A DNA stretch of 64,000 bases from CADEED01 sp963839685 (GCA_963839685.1 CAWIVS010000011.1:496001-560000); one strand, 5' to 3'; counted from the first letter of the stretch, positions 1 to 9,063 are shown. The notes: generated from the letters alone by a model not told the origin. Numbers and translations: made by a program.

Positions 1-1
1 C

Positions 2-367
2 AAACCGCTGGGATTCCGCCTGGATCGCAAGTCGGTACGCCGCGCCGGCCTGGACTACGACGAGCTCGCAACGATTCACCTGCACGAGAACTTCGCGGCG
101 GCGCGGGCCGCGCTCACCGGCAACTGGTTCGCGATCGAGACCGGCGCGCCGCGCCGCCACGTGGACGTGAAATTCGCGCCTGGGGACGTGTTGCTGTTCG
201 GCTCGGAGCGCCGCGGGTTGCCGGCCGAAGTACTGGGCGAAATCGATCCGCGCAACCTGGTTTCGCTGCCGATGCGCGCCGGCAACCGCAGCCTCAACCT
301 GTCGAATGCCGCGGCGATCGCGCTCTACGAGGCGTGGCGCCAGTCCGGTTTCGCCGGTGCCGGCTAA
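2..367 (+). CDS. trmL: tRNA (cytidine/uridine-34-2'-O)-methyltransferase TrmL, C-terminal part
   Basis: The reading frame is open from the first bases of the window, so the N-terminus is missing; about 121 residues remain. They contain the SPOUT-family signatures of TrmL: LLFGSERRGLP (the AdoMet-binding knot loop), then SLPMRAGNRSLNLSNA and a YEAWRQ ending. The enzyme 2'-O-methylates the wobble base of certain tRNA-Leu isoacceptors. It converges on gpsA, with the two stop codons directly adjacent (365-367 and 368-370). In E. coli trmL lies in the same neighbourhood, separated from gpsA by cysE, which is absent here. Confidence 0.93.
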   Translation, partial: KPLGFRLDRKSVRRAGLDYDELATIHLHENFAAARAALTGNWFAIETGAPRRHVDVKFAPGDVLLFGSERRGLPAEVLGEIDPRNLVSLPMRAGNRSLNLSNAAAIALYEAWRQSGFAGAG

Positions 368-1393
368 CTACTCTACTTCCGGCCGGATGGGCCGCGTCAT
401 GAGGTCCCTGACAACGGTCCTGGCAGGCTGGTTTTCGTACAGGACGCGATAGATGCCCGAGGCGATGGGCATGTCGACGTTCTCGCGCAGCGCGACGGCG
501 TGCACCGCGCGCGCGGCGCTGTAGCCTTCGACCACCTGGCCGATCTCGCGCAGCGCCTCCTCGACGTTCTTGCCGGCCGCCAGCGCCAGGCCGAAACGCC
601 GGTTGCGCGACTGGTTGTCTGTGCTGGTCAGCACCAGGTCGCCGAGACCCGCGAGTCCCATGAAGGTTTCTGGTTGCGCACCCAGCGCAACACCGAGCCG
701 CATCACTTCGGAGAGACCGCGCGTGATGAGCGCCACGCGGGTATTGGCGCCGAATCCGAGGCCGTCGCACAGCCCGGCTCCCACCGCCAGCACGTTCTTG
801 ACCGCGCCGCCGACTTCCACGCCGACGATGTCGGTGGAGGTGTAGGCGCGAAAATTGGGGGCATGCAGGCTGTGCGCCAGCTGGCTGGCGAATTCCGCAT
901 CGGGTGAGGCGATGGTCATCGCCGTCGGCAGACCCATGCCAACTTCGCGCGCGAACGTCGGCCCGGACAGAACCGCGACCGGGTAGCGATCGCCGAGCAC
1001 GTCGTAAGCGACCTGGTGCGGCAGCTTGCCCGTGTCGAGCTCGAAGCCCTTGGTCGCCCAGGCCAGCCGCGCATCGCGCGCCAGCATCGGCTTCAGCTGC
1101 CGGAGCAGCGTGCGCAGCGCGTGACTGGGTACCGCAATGATGATGGCAACCGCGTCCTTGACCGCGGCGGCCAGGTCAGCGTGCACTTCGATGGCCTCGG
1201 GAAATGCGCCATCTGGCAGGTAGCGGCGATTGCAGCGTTCGGCGCGCATCGCCGCCACGTCGGCGGCGCTGCGGCTCCAGAGCCGGGTGGGGTGTCCGGC
1301 GCGCGCAAACTGGATGGCGAGCGCGGTACCCCAGGAGCCGGCGCCGAGCACGGCGACCGGCTCGTGCGACAGATCGTTGTCGGGCACGCTCAC
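368..1393 (-). CDS. gpsA: Glycerol-3-phosphate dehydrogenase [NAD(P)+]
   Basis: 341 residues, normal length for GpsA. The N-terminal Rossmann motif GAGSWGTA (about residues 17-24) binds NAD(P)H; the ATKGFE, GGAVKNV (catalytic lysine region) and GLAGLGDLVLT motifs are all present. The cytosolic enzyme reduces dihydroxyacetone phosphate to sn-glycerol-3-phosphate for phospholipid synthesis. It is the last gene of a rhodanese-grxC-secB-gpsA operon on the minus strand, 40 bp downstream of secB, the same order as E. coli yibN-grxC-secB-gpsA. Confidence 0.97.
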   Translation of the reverse strand: MSVPDNDLSHEPVAVLGAGSWGTALAIQFARAGHPTRLWSRSAADVAAMRAERCNRRYLPDGAFPEAIEVHADLAAAVKDAVAIIIAVPSHALRTLLRQLKPMLARDARLAWATKGFELDTGKLPHQVAYDVLGDRYPVAVLSGPTFAREVGMGLPTAMTIASPDAEFASQLAHSLHAPNFRAYTSTDIVGVEVGGAVKNVLAVGAGLCDGLGFGANTRVALITRGLSEVMRLGVALGAQPETFMGLAGLGDLVLTSTDNQSRNRRFGLALAAGKNVEEALREIGQVVEGYSAARAVHAVALRENVDMPIASGIYRVLYENQPARTVVRDLMTRPIRPEVE

Positions 1394-1433
1394 TTCGACG
1401 GAAACCGTGCAGTGGCGCGCCGGGTCCGGCCGA

Positions 1434-1913
1434 TCAGTTGGTCTGGCCTGGTGCGTTGGCCTGCGCCTGCGCCAGACCGCGCGCGAACAGCTGGTCGAAG
1501 TCGACCGGCGGCAGCACGAAGTTCGGGAAGCCGCCCTGCGTGACGAGATGCGACACCGCGACGCGTGCGTACGGGAACAGCACGTTGGGGCAGATCGTGC
1601 CGATCGCGCGGCGCGTGTCTTCGGGCGTGAGGCCGCGCATCACGAACAGGCCGGCCTGCTTCACCTCGACCAGGAACGCGGTGGTCTCGCCCTGCTTGGC
1701 GCCGACGGTGACCGTGATCACCACTTCGTGCAGCTCGGGGGTGACGGCGTTCGCGCTGGTGTTGATGTCCAGCGAGATCTGCGGGCTCCAGTTGCCGTCG
1801 ATACGCGGGCCCTTGGGCGCCTCGTACGAGCAATCCTTGAGATACACCGTTTGCACCGAGAGCGTCGGGCCGGTCTGGTTTTCATTCGCCGCGGGTGCGG
1901 TCTGGTTTTCCAT
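1434..1913 (-). CDS. secB: Protein-export chaperone SecB
   Basis: 159 residues, typical for SecB. The conserved core is visible: FSVQTVYLKD-like strand, the LHEVVITVTV strand, the QAGLFVMRG segment and the CPNVLFPYAR motif near the tetramer/SecA-binding face, followed by the GGFPNFVLPPVDF tail. SecB keeps preproteins unfolded and delivers them to SecA. The N-terminal 15 residues are a low-complexity Asn/Ala/Thr stretch. It sits between grxC and gpsA in the conserved operon. Confidence 0.97.
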   Translation of the reverse strand: MENQTAPAANENQTGPTLSVQTVYLKDCSYEAPKGPRIDGNWSPQISLDINTSANAVTPELHEVVITVTVGAKQGETTAFLVEVKQAGLFVMRGLTPEDTRRAIGTICPNVLFPYARVAVSHLVTQGGFPNFVLPPVDFDQLFARGLAQAQANAPGQTN

Positions 1914-1949
1914 GGGATGTTCCTGTGTTGAAAGTATTCGGTGGCCGGC

Positions 1950-2210
1950 TTATTTGCCTAGCAGGCCGTCGAGTTTGCCGGCTGCATCGAGAGCGACGAG
2001 CTCGTCGCTGCCACCCACGTGCTGTTCGCCGATGAAAATCTGCGGCACGCTGCGCCGGCCGCTGCGCTGGTGCATCTCGGCGCGTTTCTCCGGCGCCGAC
2101 TCGACATCGATTTCGTCGAAGCTTGCGCCTTTTGCCGCCAGCAGGCGGCGCGCACGTTCGCAATACGGACACCAGCTGGTGGTGTACATGACAACAGCCG
2201 CTCCGTTCAT
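1950..2210 (-). CDS. grxC: Glutaredoxin 3 (GrxC)
   Basis: 86 residues from the ATG at 2210. The dithiol active site CPYC follows the first beta strand (VVMYTTSWCPYC), and the cis-proline SVPQIFI and GGSDEL glutathione-binding motifs are present. An upstream in-frame extension exists, but the 2210 start gives the family length and its ATG overlaps the TGA of the preceding rhodanese gene (TGATG), indicating translational coupling. Reduces protein disulfides and ribonucleotide reductase using glutathione. Confidence 0.95.
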   Translation of the reverse strand: MNGAAVVMYTTSWCPYCERARRLLAAKGASFDEIDVESAPEKRAEMHQRSGRRSVPQIFIGEQHVGGSDELVALDAAGKLDGLLGK

Positions 2211-2635
2211 CAGGCCGCCTTGCTGACCGGCAGGTTCTCCGCGCGCCAGCCGGAAAAGCCGCCGCGCAGCGCGAATGCCTTGCTGAATCCCTGTTGGTTG
2301 AGCTGACGAACCGCCGCAGCCGCCATTGACCCGGAATCGCAATACACGACCACCGGCTTGTCCTTGAAGCGCTTGAAGCTGTCGGCCGCGGTGAGGATCT
2401 GGTCGGACGACAGATGTTTCGCGCCGTTGACATGTCCCTGCTTGAATTCGTCGGGCTTGCGGATGTCGAGTACCAGCGCGCCCTGGTTCATCAGGCGGAT
2501 CAGATCCTGCGACGAGATCGCGGAAAACGCCGAGCTGCGCAGCCGCGATTCGTAGGTGAACACCACGATGGCCGCCAGCACGACAGCCCCGACCAGCAGC
2601 GGGTGATTGGAGACGTATGCGAGCAGTCGATCCAT
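2210..2635 (-). CDS. yibN: Membrane-anchored rhodanese-like protein (YibN type)
   Basis: 141 residues from the ATG at 2635. One N-terminal membrane segment (about residues 13-28: LLVGAVVLAAIVVFTY) is followed by a single rhodanese domain with LDIRKPDEF, GHVNGAKHL and the loop VVVYCDSGSMAA containing the catalytic cysteine, then GGFSGWRAENLPV. A longer reading frame begins at 2761, but it runs through the divergent promoter region and lacks family similarity. First gene of the operon with grxC, secB and gpsA, matching E. coli yibN. A sulfur-transfer role is presumed from the cysteine; the true substrate is unknown. Confidence 0.88.
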   Translation of the reverse strand: MDRLLAYVSNHPLLVGAVVLAAIVVFTYESRLRSSAFSAISSQDLIRLMNQGALVLDIRKPDEFKQGHVNGAKHLSSDQILTAADSFKRFKDKPVVVYCDSGSMAAAAVRQLNQQGFSKAFALRGGFSGWRAENLPVSKAA

Positions 2636-2737
2636 GGGCGGATGGCGTTTCGGGGCCGGCAAAAAAAGGGAGCGCATTATAGCGACAGCCCGTGTTTTCG
2701 CCGATTTTTGCGCACCGGCCTCTCTAGAATATGACCC

Positions 2738-3922
2738 ATGCGCCTGATCCTGGGACGACACGGCCGGTGGCTGAGCCTGGCACTCATATTCGCCCCCCTG
2801 CTATTCACCCCTAGCCGAGCCGCGGCCGAAGAACAAAGCCCGGCCAAGGCCGAGGCCGAGCTCAAGGCCGTGCGCACGCAGATCAACAAGGTACGTGCCG
2901 AGATGGAGCGCGACGCCGGCCGGCGCGACAAGCTGTCGCGCGAAATCGAGGAATCCGAGAAGACCGTCGGCGCGGCGCGCAGCGAGCTGGAAAAGCTGCG
3001 TCGCGAACGGGCCGCGCACACGGCGCGGCGCGCCGAGCTGGCCGCCGAACGCGCGCGCGAGGAGGCCGATCTCGCCAGGGACCGCGGCGCGCTTGCCGGA
3101 CAAATTCGCGCCGCCCACATGATCGGCCAGCAGGAACCGCTCAAACTACTGCTCAACCAGCGCGACCCCGGACAGACGGGTCGCGTGCTGGTCTACTACC
3201 AGTATTTCGGGCGCGCCCGCGCCAGCCAGATCGCCGCCATCGACGCGCATCTCGCCGGGCTGGCGAAACTCGACGCGGAGCTGGCGGCCGAAGAGGCGCG
3301 GCTCGCCGCGCTCGAGGAGCAACAGCAGGGCGAGGTCACCCGCATGCAGACGGCGCGCGAGCGCCGCGGTCGCGCGCTGGTGTCGCTCGAAGCGGAATCG
3401 AAGAATCGCGCGCGCGAGCTGGAACGCCTCAAGGATCAGCAGGGCGGCCTCGAGAAGCTGGTGCGCGAATTGCGCCGTGCGCTGGAACGCATCGACAAGT
3501 TCCCGACCGACAGCAAGGACGCATTCGCGAAGCTGCGCGGCAAGCTGGCCTGGCCGGTTGCCGGCAGACTGGTGGCCGCGTACGGGCAGACGCGCGCGGG
3601 CGGGGTCAAATGGGACGGCATGCTGCTCACGGGCGTGCAGGGTGCGCCGGTGCGTGCCGTCTACCACGGCCGCGTGGTGTATGCCGACTGGTTGTCGGGG
3701 CTCGGCCTGTTGACCATCATCGATCACGGCGACGGATACCTCAGCCTCTACGGCCACAACGAGCGCCTCTACAAGGAAGTCGGCGAACGGGTGGCCGCCG
3801 GGGACACCATTGCCACGCTCGGCGACTCGGGCGGGCGGCCCAGGCCCGAGCTTTATTTCGAGATCCGTAAGGCCGGTCGACCCATCGACCCGCGTCCCTG
3901 GTTCAAATCGAGCACGCCCTAA
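2738..3922 (+). CDS. envC: Murein hydrolase activator EnvC (degenerate LytM/M23 domain)
   Basis: 394 residues. A signal peptide (about residues 1-29, cleaved near SRAAA-EE) is followed by two long coiled-coil segments (about 35-130 and 175-255) and a C-terminal LytM-like domain (about 270-390). The metal ligands of true M23 peptidases are lost: WDG replaces HxxxD and ELYFEIR replaces HLHFEIR. This is the hallmark of EnvC, which activates AmiA/AmiB amidases at the division site rather than cutting peptidoglycan itself. It is divergent from the yibN-like gene with about 100 bp between starts. E. coli has gpmM between these genes; it is absent here. Confidence 0.93.
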   Translation: MRLILGRHGRWLSLALIFAPLLFTPSRAAAEEQSPAKAEAELKAVRTQINKVRAEMERDAGRRDKLSREIEESEKTVGAARSELEKLRRERAAHTARRAELAAERAREEADLARDRGALAGQIRAAHMIGQQEPLKLLLNQRDPGQTGRVLVYYQYFGRARASQIAAIDAHLAGLAKLDAELAAEEARLAALEEQQQGEVTRMQTARERRGRALVSLEAESKNRARELERLKDQQGGLEKLVRELRRALERIDKFPTDSKDAFAKLRGKLAWPVAGRLVAAYGQTRAGGVKWDGMLLTGVQGAPVRAVYHGRVVYADWLSGLGLLTIIDHGDGYLSLYGHNERLYKEVGERVAAGDTIATLGDSGGRPRPELYFEIRKAGRPIDPRPWFKSSTP

Positions 3923-3993
3923 GGGCCAGAAAAGACAATAACGCCAACTGCATCAACGTCATACGGGCCAGGATAAGCAATGTTCCATGGTTG

Positions 3994-6204
3994 ATGTCCT
4001 TCGAAGCTTCCATGGAGCCGTACGCCCAGCTGGTGCGCTCGCTGTTGCCGCGCGCGTCGGCGCTGTGCCTGTTCGATCACACCGGCAAGCTTCTCTGGTC
4101 GAGCGTCGCCAACACCAATGCGGAACTGTTCGCGCTGGTGCTGCAGTCCATCGCGCAGCTCGAAGGGTCGCTGCAGGACTCGGGCGACGTCGGACAACAT
4201 GTCGCCCTGCCCGACGAGGCACCGGCCTATCTATTCTGGCTGCGTGATGAGCGCGGCTCGCTGGCCGCGGTGGTGGCCGTGGTGTGCAGTCCGCAGATCA
4301 AGGACGCGAGCCTGCTGCCATTGTCCTATGTCTTCGAACACCTGAAGCCGGCGCTCGAGCTGCTGCGCCGTGACCTGCTGGCACGCGCCGACATCGAGAA
4401 GCTCAACGAGCATCTGACCGCGCGCGACAAGGATCTCGAGCTGCTGCTGTCCGTGACCGGCAGCCATCCGCAGGCCAGCGGCGCCGACGATCTGCAATCG
4501 CTGCTGGCGAACGCCGCCGTGCACCTGAAGTGCGTGCTCGCCGGCATCGTGGTGCCCGACAAGGGACTGATACTCACCTGGCCGGAAAACGCCGACCCTA
4601 CGATCCTCACGCGCACGCAGAAACAGCTGCTTGCGATCACGCAGACGCGGCGCGATCCGCTGGTGATCAACAGGATCGCCACGCAGGCCGGGCAGGTGGC
4701 GATTCCGTATCGCATCCTGGCCTGTCCGCTGCGCCAGGGCAGCGGCCGCACCTCCGGTGTGCTGGCGCTGTTTCGCAAACTCGACGCGCCCGAATTCGTC
4801 GGGCGCGACGTGCATCTCGCCGACCTGCTCGCCCGCCGCGTGGCGGCCAGTATCGAAACCAGCTACGACGCATTGTCCGGACTGCTGACGCGCGCCGCGC
4901 TCGAACAACGCATCAAGCTCCTGTTCAACGACGCGGAGTCGCGCGACAGGCGCTGGAGCCTGTTGTACGTCGACATCGACGAGTTGCACGTCATCAACGA
5001 AAACTTCGGCATGCACGTCGGCGACCAGGCGATCGGGCAGATCGGTGACCTGCTGCGCAAGCACCTGCCGGCGAATTCCGTCGCGGCGCGCATTTCCGGC
5101 GACCGCTTCGCGGTGGCCATGCCTTCCGACGTCGATGAGGCCGCCATGTTCGGCGAAGGGCTGCGCGAGGGTGTCACGCGGCTGTCGACCGCGGGTGTCG
5201 ATGCTCGCTTCCGGCTTTCCATCAGCCTCGGCGTGACTCCTTTCAACGGGCGCGACGGAGAGTTCGGCCGCTCGCTGGCGGAGGCCGAGACGGCCTGCAA
5301 GGCGGCCAAGGATCGCGGCCGCAATCGTCTCGAGACCTTCCAGGAAAACGACGTCAGCATCATTCGCCGCTTCACGGACATCAACGTGGCCACGGACGTG
5401 CGCGCCGCGCTCGCGGAAAACCGCCTGCGCCTGGAGGCACAGCTGATCGCGCCGTTCGCGGAAACTCCCGACGCCAGACCGCACTACGAGCTGTTGTTGC
5501 GCATGCTGGATCCGGAAGGCAACACCATCGGGCCGGACCGTTTCCTTTCCGCGGCATTGCGCTACCAGATGATGCCCACCATCGACCGCTGGGTGATCTC
5601 CACGATCATCGAGTTGCTGCGGCCGCATCGCGAACTGCTGGCGAGCGCGCCGGTGTGTTTCACCATCAACTTTTCCGGCCAGTCGCTGCACGATGATGAT
5701 TTCGCCGACTACGTGATACGCAGCATCGAGAACTGCCGCATCAACCCGGCGGTCTTCTGTTTCGAGCTCACCGAGAGCGCCGCGGTGGCGAGCATCAACG
5801 ACGCCGAGGCACTCATGCAGCGCCTGCGCAAGCTCGGTTGTGGCGTGGCGCTGGACGATTTCGGCACCGGGCTGTCGTCGCTGTCCTATCTACGTTCCAT
5901 GCCGGTGTCGATGCTGAAGATCGACGGCAGTTTCGTGCGCGACATCCTGCGCGACGAACGCGCCGAATCGATGGTGCGTGCCATAGCGCAATTGGCGCGC
6001 GCCATGAACATCACCACGGTCGCCGAATACGTGGAGACCGAAGAGATCCGCACACGCATCCGCGCACTGGGCGTCGACTATGGCCAGGGCTTTGCCATCG
6101 CCAGGCCGGTGCCCGTGGGTGAGGTGCTGGAGGTGCTGCCGGTGCTTGCCGCCGCGACGCCCGGCGCCTTCCTGGTCGATGACGGCGCGCGGCAGGCGGG
6201 TTGA
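3994..6204 (+). CDS. GAF-like/degenerate GGDEF/EAL cyclic-di-GMP protein
   Basis: 736 residues from ATG 3994 (a TTG at 3991 and an ATG at 4012 are alternatives). The N-terminal 290 residues look like a sensory/GAF-type region. The GGDEF domain (about 295-460) carries SGDRF at 369-373 instead of GGDEF, so diguanylate cyclase activity is unlikely. The EAL domain (about 475-720) has ELL at 500-502 in place of EAL but keeps the glutamate, the NFSG asparagine, ELTES, the metal-binding DD at 622-623 (DDFGTG), KIDGSF and AEYVET. It probably acts as a c-di-GMP phosphodiesterase or effector in the cytosol; no membrane segment is evident. Confidence 0.88.
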   Translation: MSFEASMEPYAQLVRSLLPRASALCLFDHTGKLLWSSVANTNAELFALVLQSIAQLEGSLQDSGDVGQHVALPDEAPAYLFWLRDERGSLAAVVAVVCSPQIKDASLLPLSYVFEHLKPALELLRRDLLARADIEKLNEHLTARDKDLELLLSVTGSHPQASGADDLQSLLANAAVHLKCVLAGIVVPDKGLILTWPENADPTILTRTQKQLLAITQTRRDPLVINRIATQAGQVAIPYRILACPLRQGSGRTSGVLALFRKLDAPEFVGRDVHLADLLARRVAASIETSYDALSGLLTRAALEQRIKLLFNDAESRDRRWSLLYVDIDELHVINENFGMHVGDQAIGQIGDLLRKHLPANSVAARISGDRFAVAMPSDVDEAAMFGEGLREGVTRLSTAGVDARFRLSISLGVTPFNGRDGEFGRSLAEAETACKAAKDRGRNRLETFQENDVSIIRRFTDINVATDVRAALAENRLRLEAQLIAPFAETPDARPHYELLLRMLDPEGNTIGPDRFLSAALRYQMMPTIDRWVISTIIELLRPHRELLASAPVCFTINFSGQSLHDDDFADYVIRSIENCRINPAVFCFELTESAAVASINDAEALMQRLRKLGCGVALDDFGTGLSSLSYLRSMPVSMLKIDGSFVRDILRDERAESMVRAIAQLARAMNITTVAEYVETEEIRTRIRALGVDYGQGFAIARPVPVGEVLEVLPVLAAATPGAFLVDDGARQAG

Positions 6205-6291
6205 ACCCGCCATTCCCGGACGATATGGCCCGCGAGCGGGGCCACGTTCACGCCCATGCAACCAGGGCAGAGTTGTCCTAGGATTTGGCCC

Positions 6292-7572
6292 ATGAAACTG
6301 TTGGCCATTGGCATCGTGCTTGGCGTACTCATCGCCCTGGGTGGAGCGGTGTTCGCCAATCGCGATGCGCCGGCCGCACCCAGCGCACCGCCCGCGGCGC
6401 GACCCGCGGCGAAAAACACGCTGACGGCTGCCGAATCCGCACAGATCGCCGAGGTGCTGGAACGCGTCGAGCGCGAGTATGTCGACGAGGTGAAGAGCCC
6501 GGCGCTCGTCAATGACGCGTTGCGAGGCCTGGTCGGGAGTCTCGATCCCTACTCCGGCTATCTCGATGCCGAGGAATACGCCGACCTGCGCGTGAGCACG
6601 GCCGGCACCTACGCCGGCATCGGCATCGAAGTGTCGACCGCGGACCGCGCGCTGCGCGTGGTGCGTCCGTTCCGCGATTCGCCCGCCGCCTACGCCGGTA
6701 TCCGCAGTGGCGACCTGATCTCCGCGATCGATGGCTTGCCGGTTGACAACGATCTCAATGCCGCAATGGCCCGCATGCGCGGCCCGCGCGGATCGACGGT
6801 CAAGCTGGCGGTGGTACGCGCCGGTTCAGCGCTGCCGCTGGAGTTCACCGTCGAGCGCGCGCAGGTTGAAGTGCACAGCGTCGCGATGGTGAAACTCGAC
6901 GGCGGCTTCATCTACGCACGCATCACCTCCTTCAGCGATACCACCGCGCTGGATTTTGCCGCGGGCGTCGCGCGCCTGCGCCGCGATCTCGGCGCCCGGC
7001 CGCCCGGCCTGGTACTGGACCTGCGCAATAACCCGGGCGGGGTGCTCGAGTCCGCCGTCGAGGTCGCCGACCAATTGCTCGACGACGGCGTCATCGTGAG
7101 CGCCGACGGGCGCACGCCCGCCGCGCGCTTCAGCATGGCGGCCTCACCGGGCGAGCTGTTGACGGGAGTTCCGGTGGTGGTGCTGGTGAATGGCGCCACC
7201 GCGTCCGCCGCGGAAATCCTCGCGGGCGCGCTGCAGGATCACGAGCGCGCCACGCTGGTGGGCCGGCGCACCTTCGGAAAAGGTTCCGTGCAGACGGTGA
7301 TGCCGCTGACCGGCGGGCGTGCCATCAAGCTCACCACCTCGCGTTACTACACGCCGTCGGGCCGCTCCATCCAGGGCAGCGGCATCGCGCCGGATGTCGA
7401 ATTCGAAGCGATCGACGCGGAGCCGGTCGATCTCGAGGACGCGCGCGCGCGCCAGACGCTCGCGACGCGTGACGCCGGCGTGCGCGCCGGCCTCGACGTG
7501 CTGCGCGGGAACAAGCCGCGATCGCCGGCCGAAGGAATGACCGCGAGCACCGCCACCGCGCGCCGCAACTGA
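6292..7572 (+). CDS. Carboxyl-terminal processing protease, S41 family
   Basis: 426 residues from ATG 6292, which has a purine-rich AGGATT upstream. An N-terminal membrane anchor or signal (about residues 3-22) precedes a PDZ domain (about 95-175: AGIGIEV, SPAAYAGIRSGD) and the S41 catalytic domain with the serine motif NGATASAAEI and the lysine motif FGKGSVQ. The substrate pocket strand LTTSRYYTPSGRSIQ is typical of CtpA/Prc-like enzymes. Periplasmic protease that trims or degrades envelope proteins. In many proteobacteria ctpA lies downstream of envC, as here with one gene between. Confidence 0.93.
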   Translation: MKLLAIGIVLGVLIALGGAVFANRDAPAAPSAPPAARPAAKNTLTAAESAQIAEVLERVEREYVDEVKSPALVNDALRGLVGSLDPYSGYLDAEEYADLRVSTAGTYAGIGIEVSTADRALRVVRPFRDSPAAYAGIRSGDLISAIDGLPVDNDLNAAMARMRGPRGSTVKLAVVRAGSALPLEFTVERAQVEVHSVAMVKLDGGFIYARITSFSDTTALDFAAGVARLRRDLGARPPGLVLDLRNNPGGVLESAVEVADQLLDDGVIVSADGRTPAARFSMAASPGELLTGVPVVVLVNGATASAAEILAGALQDHERATLVGRRTFGKGSVQTVMPLTGGRAIKLTTSRYYTPSGRSIQGSGIAPDVEFEAIDAEPVDLEDARARQTLATRDAGVRAGLDVLRGNKPRSPAEGMTASTATARRN

Positions 7573-7579
7573 CGCGCGC

Positions 7580-8213
7580 ATGGAGTTCGTTTCGTGGTTC
7601 ATCGATCTCGTCCTGCATCTCGACAAGCACCTGGTCGAACTGCTGCGTGATTACGGTGTGTGGGTATACCTGATCCTGTTCATCATCATCTTCGCGGAGA
7701 CCGGTTTCGTGGTGACGCCATTCCTGCCGGGTGACTCGCTGCTGTTCGCCGCCGGTGCGCTCGCGGCGGTCGACTCGAGCGGCACGCTGTCCGCGCCGCT
7801 GGTGTCACTGACGCTGGTCATCGCCGCGTTGGCGGGCAACACCACTAACTACCACGTCGGGCGGTGGATTGGGCCACAGGCCTTCAGCGGCAAGTACCGC
7901 TTCCTCAAGGTCGAATACCTGCAGCGCACCGAGGCGTTCTTCGCGAAGTACGGCTCGATGACCATCGTGATGTCGCGCTTCGTGCCCATCATCCGCACCT
8001 GCGCGCCGTTCGTCGCCGGCATCGCGCGCATGCCATACGCGCGCTTCCAGTCCTACAACGTCGCCGGCGGTCTCGGCTGGGTGCTGCATCTGCGTCTGGG
8101 CCGGGTTCTTCTTCGGCAATATCCCGATCGTCAAGAACAACTTCGGCCTGGTGACGATCGGCATCATCGTGGTCTCGCTGCTGCCGGTGGCGTGGATGGC
8201 CCTTCGAAAGTAA
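7580..8213 (+). CDS. DedA family membrane protein (frame break near 8095)
   Basis: About 210 residues when the frame is restored. The N-terminal part shows DedA features: FAETGFVVTPFLPGDSLLF, GNTTNYHVGRW, and MSRFVPIIRTCAPFVAG. After GGLGWVLHLR the observed frame becomes arginine-rich nonsense, whereas the +1 frame reads WAGFFFGNIPIVKN and continues through a final membrane helix to TAA at 8211-8213. Removing one base near 8091-8097 restores the expected alignment. DedA proteins recycle undecaprenyl phosphate or flip lipids in the inner membrane. It follows the S41 protease gene by 7 bp. Confidence 0.88.
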
Positions 8214-8223
8214 GGATGCGCAA

Positions 8224-8667
8224 GTGAGCAGGTACCGCAGCTTCGCCTTCCGCACCGATATTGGTGTGCCGGTGGAGCGGGTGTGGCGGGCCTTCACCGA
8301 CAGCCGCATGCTTGAACGATGGACGGTGACTGGGGCCAGCGTCACGCCGCGGGAAAAGGGCCGCATGCACATCGTGTTTGGCTCGGGCGTCGAGCTGGAC
8401 GCCCACATCGACGTGCTGGCGACCCCGCAGCGAATACGGCTCATCCTGCTGCCGACGCCGGGCATGCCCGGCACCGATGCGGTCATCATCGAGGACTTCC
8501 TGTTCGAGCGCGCGTCGAAGGGCTCGGTGGTGCGGATGCTATCGAGCGGTGTGCCCACGGCCGCCGCCTGGGTGGCGTACTATTTGAACAAGCGCCGTCA
8601 CTGGGAGATGGCGTTGGCCCGGCTCAAGGTGTTTCTCGAGAAGGGCATGGACCTGGAACGTAGCTGA
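8224..8667 (+). CDS. SRPBCC (START-like) family protein
   Basis: 147 residues from a GTG at 8224 with AAGGA upstream. The opening FRTDIGVPVERVWRAFTD and the TPREKGRMH/FGSGVELDAHIDV strands fit the polyketide cyclase/AHSA1-type SRPBCC fold, which makes a hydrophobic ligand pocket. The C-terminal helix has WVAYYLNKRRHWEMALARLK. No catalytic residues can be assigned and the ligand is unknown. Closely packed between dedA and the next small membrane gene. Confidence 0.75.
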   Translation: MSRYRSFAFRTDIGVPVERVWRAFTDSRMLERWTVTGASVTPREKGRMHIVFGSGVELDAHIDVLATPQRIRLILLPTPGMPGTDAVIIEDFLFERASKGSVVRMLSSGVPTAAAWVAYYLNKRRHWEMALARLKVFLEKGMDLERS

Positions 8668-8684
8668 CGCGAGGAAGCAGGAAC

Positions 8685-9062
8685 ATGGCGGGCTTCATAT
8701 TGCGCGGGCTCATTGCGGCACTCGGACTCTGGGCCGCCACCGCGATGCTGGACGGCATTGTCATCAACTCCGCGGGTACGTTGGTCCTCGCTGGCATTCT
8801 GTTAGGCGTTGTCAACGCCATCGTGCGTCCCTTCGCACTGCTGCTCTCGTTGCCGGCGCTCTTGCTGACGCTCGGGCTGTTTCTACTGGTGATCAATGCC
8901 GCCATGCTCGGGCTGGTCGCACTCATCCTGCCGGGTTTCACCATTCCTGGCGGCTTCTGGAGCGCGGTCGGCGCCGCGCTCATCGTCAGCATCGTGAGCT
9001 GGGTCGGGTCGTGGTTCATCGGCTCGCGCGGCCGCGTGGAAGTCATTCGCCCCAGGCAGTAG
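8685..9062 (+). CDS. Phage-holin-4-2-like (PF04020-type) small membrane protein
   Basis: 125 residues with four hydrophobic segments (about 5-25, 32-50, 55-80 and 88-112) and a short basic tail. The pattern LVLAGILLGVVNAIVRP is characteristic of the family once called mycobacterial four-helix phage holin, widespread in bacterial chromosomes and usually not phage-borne. Function unknown. Its stop codon lies directly before the 28-bp inverted repeat. Confidence 0.8.
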   Translation: MAGFILRGLIAALGLWAATAMLDGIVINSAGTLVLAGILLGVVNAIVRPFALLLSLPALLLTLGLFLLVINAAMLGLVALILPGFTIPGGFWSAVGAALIVSIVSWVGSWFIGSRGRVEVIRPRQ

Positions 9063-9063
9063 C

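Noticed and set aside
2636..2761. 43-residue N-terminal extension of the rhodanese-like protein
   Set aside because: It crosses the divergent start of envC and is basic and low-complexity; the ATG at 2635 matches YibN length and topology.
8685..9062. Prophage holin
   Set aside because: The holin-4-2-like family is common in chromosomes and no phage gene is nearby.
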